This document shows positions 45,438-54,311 of a DNA stretch of 64,000 nt, piece by piece. The DNA is taken from positions 62,001 to 126,000 of the forward strand of contig CANJIU010000002.1 of assembly GCA_947474365.1 (NCBI GenBank), read 5' to 3'. The notes under the pieces are model-generated. The model had not been told where the DNA came from. It ran no database searches and worked only from the letters and a program-made list of their open reading frames with translations. The DNA is from Opitutia bacterium. Lineage in GTDB: Bacteria > Verrucomicrobiota > Verrucomicrobiia > Opitutales > Opitutaceae. A program made the position numbers and the translations under genes. Every line of letters starts with the position of its first letter. The stretch's first letter is position 1.

Positions 45438-47159
45438 TCACGGCACGCGCAGTTCGGACAATTTCACCACCCGCTGAAAAACGGGATCGCCCTGGATGGT
45501 CACGATTTCGAGTTTGGCGACGGGATCGGCGCCGGCCGCCTCGGCGGTGACCACGCCAAACGCGGGGCCGGCGAGGTATTCGAAGATGGTCTCGCCGGAA
45601 CGGCCCGTGCCGACGGAGTTGGTGAGCCAGCCGCTCTCGACTTCAAGCATCGGATAGCCGCGGCTCCGCCGGTGGACGCGCACGTCGTTCCGGTGGCGAT
45701 CGCTCGAAATCAAGATCACGCCGCTGATCTTCTGATCCACGATGAAGTCGAAAATCTCCTCGCGCTCCTTGAGGTAGCCGTACCACGTGTCGCGGGTGTA
45801 GACTTTTTCCCCGGTGGGACCGATGTCGACCTTGGCGTCCTCGGCCCAGGCCACGGGCGAGACGAGCAACTTGAAGGGCGCGGTGGAGTCCTTCAGCGCG
45901 CGCAGCAGCCACGCTTTCTGTTCCGGACCTAGCATCGAGGGATCCTTTTTTAAGAAGTTTTCGCGATAGTAACGGCCATCGAGGAGGAAGCTTTCGATCG
46001 GTCCGGCGCGAAACGAATGCCACACTCCCGGCCGCTGCTGCGGCGCGCCATACGAGGGGTTGTTCCAGTTGCGCCGGAAAAGAGCGAGATGGTCGACCTT
46101 CCATTGGGGCTTGTCGGGATAGGGCCCAAGGAACACATCGTCGATCCCGGCATCGTGGTCGTCCCAAATCGCGTAGGTCGGCACCGCGGCCGTCAGCCGG
46201 CGAAACTCCGGACGGGCCTGGCGCTGGTCGTAGGTGTAATCGTGAAACGCTCCCGTGCGCTCCGGGATGTCGAGGTAGACATTGTCGCCGAGGATCATGA
46301 ACGCGTCCGGGCGCCGGAGGCGGATCGTATCCCACATGCGCTCGTGTTCCGGCCAGTAGCGGGCGCAGCCGCCGAAAGCGATGCGGACGGACGATTTCGT
46401 CTCTGTGGCGGGAAACGTGGTGAACTCCCATTCGATCGGACGCGGGGTGGCGCGACCGTCAATGAAAAGCTGATACCGATAACGCGTGGCGGATCTGAGC
46501 CCCGTCACCTCGACCACGCCCGTGAGGTCATCGCCGGAGTTGCTTTGGCCCGCTCCGGACGCGTCGGGGTGAAGAAAGTCCCCGCGGGCGCTGAGGCGAA
46601 CCTCGAGTTTCGACTCCCGCCGGGTGCGCACCCAAAAGCGCACGCTCGTCGGCGTCACCGCTCCGAGCAGGGGACCGTGCAGCAGGCCGGAAGACTCGGC
46701 GGCCAGCCGACGATAGGTCGGGGAGCGCTCCAGTACCTTGGTTAGATTCCCTAGCGGCCGGAGCACCCGCTCTGGGGGCAGCCCAAGCGAAACCGCGGTC
46801 GCCAGCGAATTCTCCATCGCCGCATCGTCACCCTGCAGCCCCTGCGCCAGTGCGAGAATGAAGTGCGACTCCAGCTCCAACGGATCGGCCGAAAGGCGCT
46901 CGCGGCACAGGGCGATGGCTTCGGGAATTCGGCCTTCCGCGAGGTGCAGGAATTGCGGCTGGCCGACGCGGGGTGGTTTCTCGGTCTCGAAGAAGCGTCG
47001 GTTCCACGGGTTTTCGCTGCCGAAGTAGGGCAGGCTTTCGCCGGGAAGATAGGCCTCCGGTGGAGCGAATTGATCCTGCTCGTAACGCTGGGCGTGCAAG
47101 GCGGCGCCGGTGAGCAGGGCGAGGGAGGAGAAGCAGAAGAGCGGGACGGACGTTCTCAT
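45438..47159 (-). CDS. PhoD-like metallophosphatase with N-terminal TPR-like segment
   Basis: 573 residues from the ATG at 47159 (signal 1-23). A TPR-like helical stretch (about 70-130; GRIPEAIALCRERLSADPLE) precedes a PhoD N-terminal Ig-like domain (LGAVTPTSVRFWVRTRR, TGLRSATRYRYQLFIDG) and the metallophosphatase domain: IAFGGCARYWPE, FMILGDNVYLD, IWDDHDAGIDD and LISSDRHRND carry the metal ligands. PhoD enzymes hydrolyse phosphodiesters or phosphomonoesters outside the cytoplasm and use Ca2+/Fe3+. It lies 46 bp behind two PepSY-type membrane genes. Confidence 0.9.
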   Translation of the reverse strand: MRTSVPLFCFSSLALLTGAALHAQRYEQDQFAPPEAYLPGESLPYFGSENPWNRRFFETEKPPRVGQPQFLHLAEGRIPEAIALCRERLSADPLELESHFILALAQGLQGDDAAMENSLATAVSLGLPPERVLRPLGNLTKVLERSPTYRRLAAESSGLLHGPLLGAVTPTSVRFWVRTRRESKLEVRLSARGDFLHPDASGAGQSNSGDDLTGVVEVTGLRSATRYRYQLFIDGRATPRPIEWEFTTFPATETKSSVRIAFGGCARYWPEHERMWDTIRLRRPDAFMILGDNVYLDIPERTGAFHDYTYDQRQARPEFRRLTAAVPTYAIWDDHDAGIDDVFLGPYPDKPQWKVDHLALFRRNWNNPSYGAPQQRPGVWHSFRAGPIESFLLDGRYYRENFLKKDPSMLGPEQKAWLLRALKDSTAPFKLLVSPVAWAEDAKVDIGPTGEKVYTRDTWYGYLKEREEIFDFIVDQKISGVILISSDRHRNDVRVHRRSRGYPMLEVESGWLTNSVGTGRSGETIFEYLAGPAFGVVTAEAAGADPVAKLEIVTIQGDPVFQRVVKLSELRVP

Positions 47160-47205
47160 TGTCGGGTATATTACCTCTGAGACGGGATGATGATCGGATC
47201 GTTGC

Positions 47206-47802
47206 TCACAGTGTGCCCAGGAGGATGGCAATGGTCGCGACTCCGCCGCCAATCGCGGCGTAGCCCCAGCTTCGCGTGGCCGGCAGTTTCCACCAGAGAT
47301 AAAGCCCGGTGGCGATCCAGACGAGGGTGGTGACGCAAAACGCGTCGACGATAAACGCCCAGAGATTGTCGAGCCAGCCGCCCTGCCCGTAGCCGGTCCG
47401 CGTGTGGAGGCGCGCGAGCAATTCCGTTGCCGCGAAGGTCCGCTCCTCCGCGCGTAGCTTCTTGGTGCTAAAATCGTAGGTCAGCCGCTTCGGGCGCCAG
47501 AAATTCTGCACGTTGAGGTTGAGGCGCTCACCCTGGCGGCGCACGCCGAACGCGCCTTTGATGCGGTGGTCATCCAGGATCCGCTGCGCGGTCGCGCGCA
47601 GCGCATCGGTGCCGGCGGGTGGCGCGATCGCGTAGTCTTTTTCCCAGAGGGGCGTCCATTGCTGGTCGCCGCCATGGTGGGGCCGGAAGGTGGCGCGGTG
47701 GTTGAACAGAACGGTGGATAGCGCGTAAATCAACAGCCACGGGATGAGGAGCAGGCCGAGATAGAGGTGCGTCCGGCGGAAAATCAGATTCCAGTTTGGC
47801 AT
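47206..47802 (-). CDS. PepSY-associated transmembrane protein (second of a tandem pair)
   Basis: 198 residues from the ATG at 47802, with GGAG twelve bases upstream, one of few Shine-Dalgarno sequences in the window. FRRTHLYLGLLLIPWLLIYALS starts a first membrane span ending in NH; a periplasmic loop with a PepSY-like pattern follows, then HTRTGYG and two C-terminal spans (DAFCVTTLVWIATGLYLWW; AAIGGGVATIAILLG). It is clearly paralogous to the gene directly upstream (RRTHLYL-L-PW--IYALS in both). Relatives such as FoxB act with siderophore receptors in periplasmic iron reduction; such a role is inferred. Confidence 0.8.
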   Translation of the reverse strand: MPNWNLIFRRTHLYLGLLLIPWLLIYALSTVLFNHRATFRPHHGGDQQWTPLWEKDYAIAPPAGTDALRATAQRILDDHRIKGAFGVRRQGERLNLNVQNFWRPKRLTYDFSTKKLRAEERTFAATELLARLHTRTGYGQGGWLDNLWAFIVDAFCVTTLVWIATGLYLWWKLPATRSWGYAAIGGGVATIAILLGTL

Positions 47803-47816
47803 GGTGCGATCTCCGT

Positions 47817-48422
47817 TCAGATCGTGGCGAGCAGCAGGCCGAAAGTGCCCATGCCGACGAGCGCGCAGACGGCGCCCCACCCGCGGGCCGGTTTGATCTC
47901 CCACCACATCCAAATTCCCGATACGACCCAAAAGATCATCCCGACGATCGCCAGGTCGACGACTGCCGCCCAAATCTTGGAGGAGAGAAACGGCTGATCA
48001 TAACCGCTGCGGAAGTGCAGCCGGTTCACCACCATCGGTGCGTTCAGCGTTTGCTTCTCCACGAGCAGGCGGTTTTCGGTTCGAAAGTAGGTGATGCGAT
48101 GCGCGACGAACGGGCCCCCGCGGTTGATCACGAGCTTGGCGGGCGTCGCGCCGCCCTGGATGTTGAACGATCCGGCGAGTCCGAGGTCCCCCAGGATTTG
48201 CGCACCGATCAGGCGCGTATCCGCGTCTGCCGAAAACGCCGCGGCATACGCACGCTCCTCCACCTTCTCGAAATCGTTGTATTTTCCACCGTAGAAGCCG
48301 CGGACGGTTTCCCCGTGATTCAGCACGAGTCCGCTGAGCGCGTAGATGACCATCCAGGGCGTGAGAAACAGCGCCAGATACAGGTGCGTGCGGCGGATCA
48401 ATTTGGACGGGGTGGGGTTCAT
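47817..48422 (-). CDS. PepSY-associated transmembrane protein (first of a tandem pair)
   Basis: 201 residues from the ATG at 48422; the frame extends 14 codons further without conserved sequence. IRRTHLYLALFLTPWMVIYALSG forms the first span, ending VLNHGE; then a periplasmic segment, LHFRSGYDQPF, and C-terminal spans (VVDLAIVGMIFWVVSGIWMWWE; VCALVGMGTFGLLLA). The conserved His in THLYL and NH could bind haem. Only 14 bp separate its stop from the paralogue downstream, so the pair is co-translated and could form a heterodimer. Confidence 0.8.
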   Translation of the reverse strand: MNPTPSKLIRRTHLYLALFLTPWMVIYALSGLVLNHGETVRGFYGGKYNDFEKVEERAYAAAFSADADTRLIGAQILGDLGLAGSFNIQGGATPAKLVINRGGPFVAHRITYFRTENRLLVEKQTLNAPMVVNRLHFRSGYDQPFLSSKIWAAVVDLAIVGMIFWVVSGIWMWWEIKPARGWGAVCALVGMGTFGLLLATI

Positions 48423-48584
48423 GAGAATGGGGAGTGCTGCTGCCGGAACGGTTGGAGGATCCAACCGGGGCCGGAGTGGGCGGGGCGAGAATCTTGTTAA
48501 TGCGCTCGTGCCGGCCTGTAAAGAATGGCGCTGGCGGTCAGCCCGGGATAAAAGCGAACCTTTTGTCCGATGGCGGTCGCGACG

Positions 48585-50114
48585 CTATTTTTTCTTCCGT
48601 GCTGGGGCGCTCGTTTTCGTGACGTCGATCGCCACGTCGTTCGTTTGCTTCGGCCCCGGTGTGCTGCGGCCGTCCGCGATGTAACGGTCCAGCAAATTCC
48701 TCAGGCTCGCGACCACGGCGGGGTTTTCCGCGTGCACGTTCTTCGCCTCCGCGATGTCGTTTGCGAGATGGTAGAGCTGCAATTCGGGCAATCCCTTTTG
48801 TCGCGCCTCGGCGTCGCCGGGGGCGGCCCAGCCGCCGGACCCGGGGCAGAACTCAAGTTTCCACGGTCCCTGACGGACCGAGAACATGCCGTGGATTGAA
48901 TGATGGATGACGGCCTCGCGCAGGGGCGCGCGGTCCGTGCCGCGCAGCGCCGGCAAAATGCTCACGCTGTCCTCGCCTGCGTTGGGCGGAAGTTTCGCGC
49001 CCAGCAGATCGGCGCACGTGGCCATGAGATCGACGTGGCAGATGAGTTGTGTGCTCTGTGATCCGGCCTTGATCGTGCCCGGCCAGCGGGCGAAGAACGC
49101 CACGCGGTGGCCGCCGTCCCAGATGTCGGCCTTGTAGCCGCGAAACTGCGCGCTGGCGAAGTGACCCTGCTTCTCCAGGTCCGGTGTGCCGGCCTGCGGC
49201 GAACAGCCGTTGTCGGCGGTGAAAATCACAAGCGTGTTCCCTGCGAGGCCGTTCTTTTCCAGCGCGGCCAGGATGTCGCCGACGACCGCATCCGTCTGCA
49301 TCACGAAGTCGCCGTACGCGCCCAGTCCGCTTTTTCCCTGCCACTCCTTGGTCGGCAAAATGGGTGTGTGCGGCGCAGTGAGCGGCACGTAGAGGAAGAA
49401 CGGTTTTCCCGACTTGGCCGCGGCGGCGTGTGTCGCAATGTAGTTCACCGCCTGCCGGTCAAGGCGTGGCAGCATCTCGATGGGTGGGAGATTTTCGATC
49501 ACGCGGTCGTTTTCAATCAGGCCCGACATCGTGCGGGCGTTGGAGCAGCCCCAGAAATAGTCGAAGCCGCGCGTGATCGGTCCGCCGATGATGCGGGAGC
49601 CGACGGGCAGCCCGTTCTCACCCATCTTGCCCTGCTTCTTGGCGGAGGCGTTGTTGGAGGCGGGGCGTTCGGAGAGGAAACCCAGATGCCACTTGCCGAT
49701 CGCGGCGGTGGTGTAGCCGTGCTGCTTGAGCAGCGCGGGCACGGTGAGACGGCCTTCGGCGATCAGCGGCGGATCGTCGGTGCCGTCGAGTACGCCCTTT
49801 TGCAGGCGCGAGCGCCAGGCGTAACGCCCGGTGAGCAACCCATAGCGCGTCGGCGTGCACACGGAGGAGCCGCTGTGGGCATCGAGAAACGTCATCCCTT
49901 GCGACGCCAGTCGGTCAAGGTGCGGCGTCTTGATTTTTCCCCGTGCGGGATTCAGCGCCTGCACGTCGCCGTAACCGAGATCGTCGGCGAGGATGTAGAC
50001 GATGTTGGGGCGGACAGCCTCGGCGGCCTGGGTGAGGGCGCAGACGGCGAAGAGGGCCGCCAGGAGTGCGCCGGCGCAGGCGTGGTGTCGGCGGGGGCAG
50101 GGGAGAACATTCAC
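48585..50114 (-). CDS. Cys-type arylsulfatase with Lys-rich C-terminus
   Basis: 509 residues, starting at a GTG (50114); no in-frame ATG exists before the catalytic region. Signal 1-32. RPNIVYILADDLGYGDVQ, SSVCTPTRYGLLTGRY (Cys86), AIGKWHLGF and FTADNGCSPQ are the sulfatase active-site blocks. The insert RGFDYFWGCSNARTMSG and the GWAAPGDAE stretch resemble the large S1-type arylsulfatases of planctomycetes. The C-terminus ends TSAPARKKK. It is the most upstream gene of the long minus-strand series; the repeat-rich 50115-50858 gap must hold its promoter. Confidence 0.92.
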   Translation of the reverse strand: MNVLPCPRRHHACAGALLAALFAVCALTQAAEAVRPNIVYILADDLGYGDVQALNPARGKIKTPHLDRLASQGMTFLDAHSGSSVCTPTRYGLLTGRYAWRSRLQKGVLDGTDDPPLIAEGRLTVPALLKQHGYTTAAIGKWHLGFLSERPASNNASAKKQGKMGENGLPVGSRIIGGPITRGFDYFWGCSNARTMSGLIENDRVIENLPPIEMLPRLDRQAVNYIATHAAAAKSGKPFFLYVPLTAPHTPILPTKEWQGKSGLGAYGDFVMQTDAVVGDILAALEKNGLAGNTLVIFTADNGCSPQAGTPDLEKQGHFASAQFRGYKADIWDGGHRVAFFARWPGTIKAGSQSTQLICHVDLMATCADLLGAKLPPNAGEDSVSILPALRGTDRAPLREAVIHHSIHGMFSVRQGPWKLEFCPGSGGWAAPGDAEARQKGLPELQLYHLANDIAEAKNVHAENPAVVASLRNLLDRYIADGRSTPGPKQTNDVAIDVTKTSAPARKKK

Positions 50115-50262
50115 GTGGAGAGGAGTTGGGCGTTGGTGAAGGGGCGCCGCAGGAGGAGAGCGGCAGCGTGCCGGCGGATCGGGGCGCGTTTGAGGCCACG
50201 CAATTCACGGTGGTCTGCAATAGTGAAAGATGAACCATCGCGGGCGGATCTCCATTTCTGAA

Positions 50263-50304
50263 CCCTGGGGACGCGACGTCCTCGTCGCGTGGTTTGCAAC
50301 CACG
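50263..50304. repeat. REP-like double-hairpin repeat, intact copy
   Basis: After CCCTGGGG comes a perfect 8-bp stem (ACGCGACG 50271-50278, loop TCCT, CGTCGCGT 50283-50290), immediately followed by a perfect 7-bp stem sharing three bases (CGTGGTT 50288-50294, loop TGC, AACCACG 50298-50304). The same element recurs, degenerate, at 37784-37824, and its first hairpin alone at 50641-50668. Confidence 0.75.
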
Positions 50305-50361
50305 GCTGATTTTTAACCACGGATGGACACGGATAGACACGGATGGGGAAACCGCTAATGG

Positions 50362-50381
50362 GTTTCGCCCACGGGCGAAAC
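50362..50381. other. Perfect 9-bp hairpin
   Basis: GTTTCGCCC, two-base spacer AC, GGGCGAAAC. The spacer is so short that extrusion from DNA or a dyad protein site is as likely as an RNA hairpin. It lies inside the long inverted repeat. Confidence 0.6.
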
Positions 50382-50426
50382 TGTGAACACCCCTCCGCCT
50401 TATCGGTTCCGGAGTAAATCCCCAGG

Positions 50427-50445
50427 GGTCTGCGTATCGCAGACC
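50427..50445. other. Perfect 8-bp hairpin with TAT loop
   Basis: GGTCTGCG, loop TAT, CGCAGACC, 45 bp after the preceding hairpin and inside the same long inverted repeat. It could be a dyad operator or an RNA stem; no T-tract follows on either strand. Confidence 0.6.
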
Positions 50446-50640
50446 GAAGCGTTCGCGCAAAAAATGGCAGGCTTGGTTTTTGCGCCTTCTGCGCCTTTTT
50501 TACGGCAAATCTGCCTGTGGTGTCTTTATCCGTGTCCATTCGTGTCCATCCGTGGTTAAAATGGTTTGAGGATCGACGCCCAAAAACCTCACGCCCTTCG
50601 CTTCCCCGCTGGATGAGGCGGATCCACTGCGATCTTGGGA

Positions 50641-50668
50641 CCTTGGGGACGCGACGCCCTCGTCGCGT
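50641..50668. repeat. REP-like single-hairpin repeat copy
   Basis: CCTTGGGG followed by a perfect 8-bp stem (ACGCGACG 50649-50656, loop CCCT, CGTCGCGT 50661-50668). It matches the first hairpin of the 50263 copy, with the loop TCCT changed to CCCT. The second hairpin is absent, although GCGACG further on could pair alternatively with CGTCGC. Confidence 0.7.
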
Positions 50669-50858
50669 TTCCGCGGCGACGGGGGCATCGCCGTTCCTGT
50701 AATCTCGCATGGGTAGCCGGCGGCGTTTCCCGCATCTCCAAAGAGCGGGATGCGCCCGAGACTCACATTCCTCCGGCTTCGCCATTGAGTTCCTCCGGTT
50801 TCCCCGCCAACGATCCCTGCCTCGTCTCAACCCCCGTCGCATCCGCCTCCATCACCCC

Positions 50859-52205
<1,347 letters not shown>

Positions 52206-52250
52206 CGCGCCGCTTGGACTACCGGCCGGCTTCCGAGAACACGATCCGGC

Positions 52251-53660
52251 GTGAGTGACGCACCTTCCCCGGCCGCACCGGCGCTCGAACGCCGGCTCAC
52301 GCTGCTGCCGGCGACGGCGCTGAACATGGCGAATATGATCGGCGTGGGTCCGTTCATCACGATCCCGCTCCTCATGTCCGCGCTCGGCGGGCCGCAATCG
52401 CTGCTCGGCTGGCTGGTGGCGGTGGTCATCACGCTGCCCGATGCCCTGATCTGGAGCGAGCTCGGCGCCGCGCTTCCCGGCTCCGGCGGCACCTACCGCT
52501 GGCTGCGGGAGGGCTTCGGCGCGCAGACCTGGGGCCGGCTGATGGCGTTTCTCTTCCTCTGGCAATTCATGCTCAGCGGCCCGATGGAAATTGCGTCGGG
52601 TTACATCGGCATCGCCCAATATCTCGATTACCTCTGGCCCGGCATGACGCTTCCGGGGGGCGGACTGTCGTTGCAGGGTGGAGTCCTGGTCGTCGCGCTG
52701 GGCCTGCTGAACATCGCGCTGCTCTGCCGGCGGATCGGCGGCATCGGCAAACTCATGGTCGTGCTCTGGGTCGGCGTGATGCTGACCGTCGCGGTGGTGC
52801 TCGTTGGCGGCCTCCTGCATTTCGATTCCGCCAAGGCCTTCGATTTTCCACCCAACCCGTGGGCATTCTCTTCGGGTTTTCTGCTCGGCCTGGGCGCAGC
52901 CGCGCGAATCGGGATCTATGATTTCCTCGGGTACTACGACATCTGCTACCTTGGTGACGAGGTGAAGGATCCTGGCCGGACGATTCCGCGGGCGGTCATC
53001 ACGAGCCTCGTGGTCGTGGCCGCGCTCTATGTCGGCATCAATCTCAGCATCAACGGCGTGATCTCCTGGCGCGAGTTCGTGCCGGCGGAAAAACATCCCG
53101 AGATCGCCAACTTCATCGGCTCGATCTTTGTCGAGCGCCTCTGGGGGAAAACGGCGGCGTCGGTCTTCACGCTGATGGTGGTCTGGACCGGGATCGGCTC
53201 GGTGTGCGCGCTTCTCCTCGGTTATTCGCGCATCCCGTATGCGGCGGCGAACGACCGCACGTTCTTTGCGGTCTTCGGGCGGGTGCATCCCCGCGGCAAT
53301 TTTCCCCACGTCGCCATCGTGGCGCTCGGCCTGCTCGCGGTGCTGGCGAGCTTCGTCTCGCTGGGCGTCGTGATCGACACGCTGATCGCCGCGCGCATCC
53401 TCATCCAGTTCGTCGGCCAGATCGTGGCGCTGCGCCTGCTGCGGAAACACGCCCCGAATCTGCCCCGACCGTATCGCGTCTGGTTATACCCGCTGCCCCT
53501 GTTCGTCGCGGGCCTGGGTTGGCTGCTGGTGTTTGCCACGACTCCGGCGGACGTGATTGCGTTTGCCCTCGGCGCGCTCGCGCTCGGGGCCGGCGGTTAT
53601 TTCGCGTGGGCGAAGGTCACCGCGAAGTGGCCGTTCGCCGCGGATACGCGGGCGGAATAG
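52251..53660 (+). CDS. APC-superfamily permease
   Basis: 469 residues from a GTG at 52251. TALNMANMIGVGPFITIPLLM in the first span carries the APC substrate-backbone motif (GVGPF). About twelve hydrophobic segments follow, with GSGGTYRWLREGFG and FLGYYDICYLGDEVKDPGRTIPRAV in the family positions. Members import amino acids or amines with H+; the substrate cannot be read from sequence. Located 45 bp behind the Gfo/Idh/MocA gene. A frame of nearly 900 codons on the opposite strand is an antisense shadow. Confidence 0.9.
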   Translation: MSDAPSPAAPALERRLTLLPATALNMANMIGVGPFITIPLLMSALGGPQSLLGWLVAVVITLPDALIWSELGAALPGSGGTYRWLREGFGAQTWGRLMAFLFLWQFMLSGPMEIASGYIGIAQYLDYLWPGMTLPGGGLSLQGGVLVVALGLLNIALLCRRIGGIGKLMVVLWVGVMLTVAVVLVGGLLHFDSAKAFDFPPNPWAFSSGFLLGLGAAARIGIYDFLGYYDICYLGDEVKDPGRTIPRAVITSLVVVAALYVGINLSINGVISWREFVPAEKHPEIANFIGSIFVERLWGKTAASVFTLMVVWTGIGSVCALLLGYSRIPYAAANDRTFFAVFGRVHPRGNFPHVAIVALGLLAVLASFVSLGVVIDTLIAARILIQFVGQIVALRLLRKHAPNLPRPYRVWLYPLPLFVAGLGWLLVFATTPADVIAFALGALALGAGGYFAWAKVTAKWPFAADTRAE

Positions 53661-53730
53661 GCCGGCCGCCGCCGGTGGAAAAATTCGGATCGGACATACC
53701 CAAATTTGGGGTATTCGGAATCGTGACACG

Positions 53731-53758
53731 GCCGGCAGTCCGAGGTTCGACTGCCGGC
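53731..53758 (+). terminator. Probable terminator after Gfo-APC operon
   Basis: Perfect 10-bp stem GCCGGCAGTC/GACTGCCGGC with an eight-base loop, 70 bp after the permease stop. A pyrimidine-rich, partly T-rich stretch (CCTCCTTTTCTTCC) follows about 15 bp on, so it may be imperfect. A tRNA T-arm-like word in the loop was considered and rejected. Confidence 0.5.
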
Positions 53759-53881
53759 ATGCCCTCCCACACCTCCTTTTCTTCCTGTCCGGGACGGCAG
53801 TTTTACCGTGAGACGCGCCGACCTTACACCGTGTTTCGCGGCGTGATGACTTTTGTTCAGCATGGGGGCGCTCCGTCTTCC

Positions 53882-53921
53882 GGCGCCAGTACGGCGAGCC
53901 CCCGATCTCTCCACTGGCGCC
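53882..53921. promoter_or_regulatory. 9-bp inverted repeat in the leader of the EF-hand gene
   Basis: GGCGCCAGT (53882-53890) and ACTGGCGCC (53913-53921) are perfect inverted copies 22 bases apart, ending 16 bases before the ATG at 53938. They could form a leader hairpin near the start codon or a dyad operator; each arm also contains the self-complementary GGCGCC. Confidence 0.5.
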
Positions 53922-53937
53922 ACCCCCCGATGATACC

Positions 53938-54234
53938 ATGAAAAAGCATATCCTCACCGCGGCGACCGCCGTGTTTCTCATCCTCCCGCTGGCGTCCCAC
54001 GCCGCGGACGAAACCAAGAAGAAGAGCGCCTTCACCACCGCCGACACCGACGGCGACGGCAAGGTCTCACTGTCCGAATACGTCGCCGCCATGCAGGGCA
54101 AGTTGGACGACACCGCCGCGCGGGCTCGCTTCGCCGAACTGGACAAAGACAAGAACGGTTCCCTCAGCCGTTCGGAATTCAGCACGGCCACCGGAGCGAA
54201 AAAATCCGGGAAGAAAATGAAGGAGGCCAACTGA
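53938..54234 (+). CDS. Small exported EF-hand protein
   Basis: 98 residues: a signal peptide (MKKHILTAATAVFLILPLASHA), then two canonical EF-hand loops, DTDGDGKVSLSEY and DKDKNGSLSRSEF, and a Lys-rich tail (KKSGKKMKEAN). A pair of loops in one domain should bind two Ca2+. It is likely a periplasmic Ca2+ buffer or adaptor; the same loop type is attached to a sulfatase, a receptor and an SGNH-like protein elsewhere in the window. It follows a 277-bp gap after the permease and is followed by a strong GC hairpin. Confidence 0.85.
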   Translation: MKKHILTAATAVFLILPLASHAADETKKKSAFTTADTDGDGKVSLSEYVAAMQGKLDDTAARARFAELDKDKNGSLSRSEFSTATGAKKSGKKMKEAN

Positions 54235-54254
54235 GAGCAGGTTCGCTTCCTTCG

Positions 54255-54280
54255 CGGCCCTGCGCGCTGGCGCAGGGCCG
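54255..54280. terminator. GC-rich bidirectional hairpin between convergent genes
   Basis: CGGCCCTGCGC, loop GCTG, GCGCAGGGCCG: a perfect 11-bp stem between the EF-hand gene and the convergent MFS gene. No T-tract follows, so it may act with Rho or as an RNA-stabilising stem. Confidence 0.55.
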
Positions 54281-54311
54281 CGTCGGGCTGGCACCTGCCC
54301 TCTGACGCGGG

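Larger units (their letters stand above)
50311..50561. repeat. Long inverted repeat with 34-bp arms enclosing hairpins
   Basis: The arm at 50311-50344 begins TTTTAACCACGGATGGACAC and contains three near-identical GGAT-GACAC units; the arm at 50528-50561 is its reverse complement with two mismatches. The 183-bp interior contains two perfect hairpins. Similar GGATGGACAC-type intergenic words are, from memory, common in PVC-group genomes. No ORF and no target-site duplication were seen, so mobility is not shown. Confidence 0.7.
50115..50858. other. 744-bp gene-free region rich in repeats and hairpins
   Basis: No credible coding sequence on either strand: frames that cross it have no recognisable protein features. 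It separates the divergent sulfatase and Gfo/Idh/MocA genes and contains, in order, a double-hairpin repeat (50263-50304), an inverted-repeat arm (50311-50344), two perfect short hairpins (50362-50381, 50427-50445), a poly-T/gcgcctt segment, the second arm (50528-50561), and another single hairpin repeat (50641-50668). TCCCGC/GCGGGA at 50728-50750 is a further weak stem. Promoters for both flanking genes must also lie here. Confidence 0.7.

Noticed and set aside
47206-48422. Two PepSY-type genes as a single frameshifted gene
   Set aside because: Each has its own start, complete span pattern and near-identical opening motif, so they are tandem paralogues rather than fragments.
50311-50346. Short tandem GGAT-GACAC units as a possible CRISPR array
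   Set aside because: Units are only about 10 bp with no unique spacers and no cas genes; they belong to an inverted repeat.
50709-50858. Upstream extension of the Gfo/Idh/MocA frame
   Set aside because: It would place 50 Arg-rich residues before the Tat signal and lies in repeat-rich DNA.
53731-53758. Possible tRNA T-arm (GGTTCGA word)
   Set aside because: The surrounding bases form a simple 10-bp hairpin and no acceptor, D or anticodon arms can be found; treated as a terminator.
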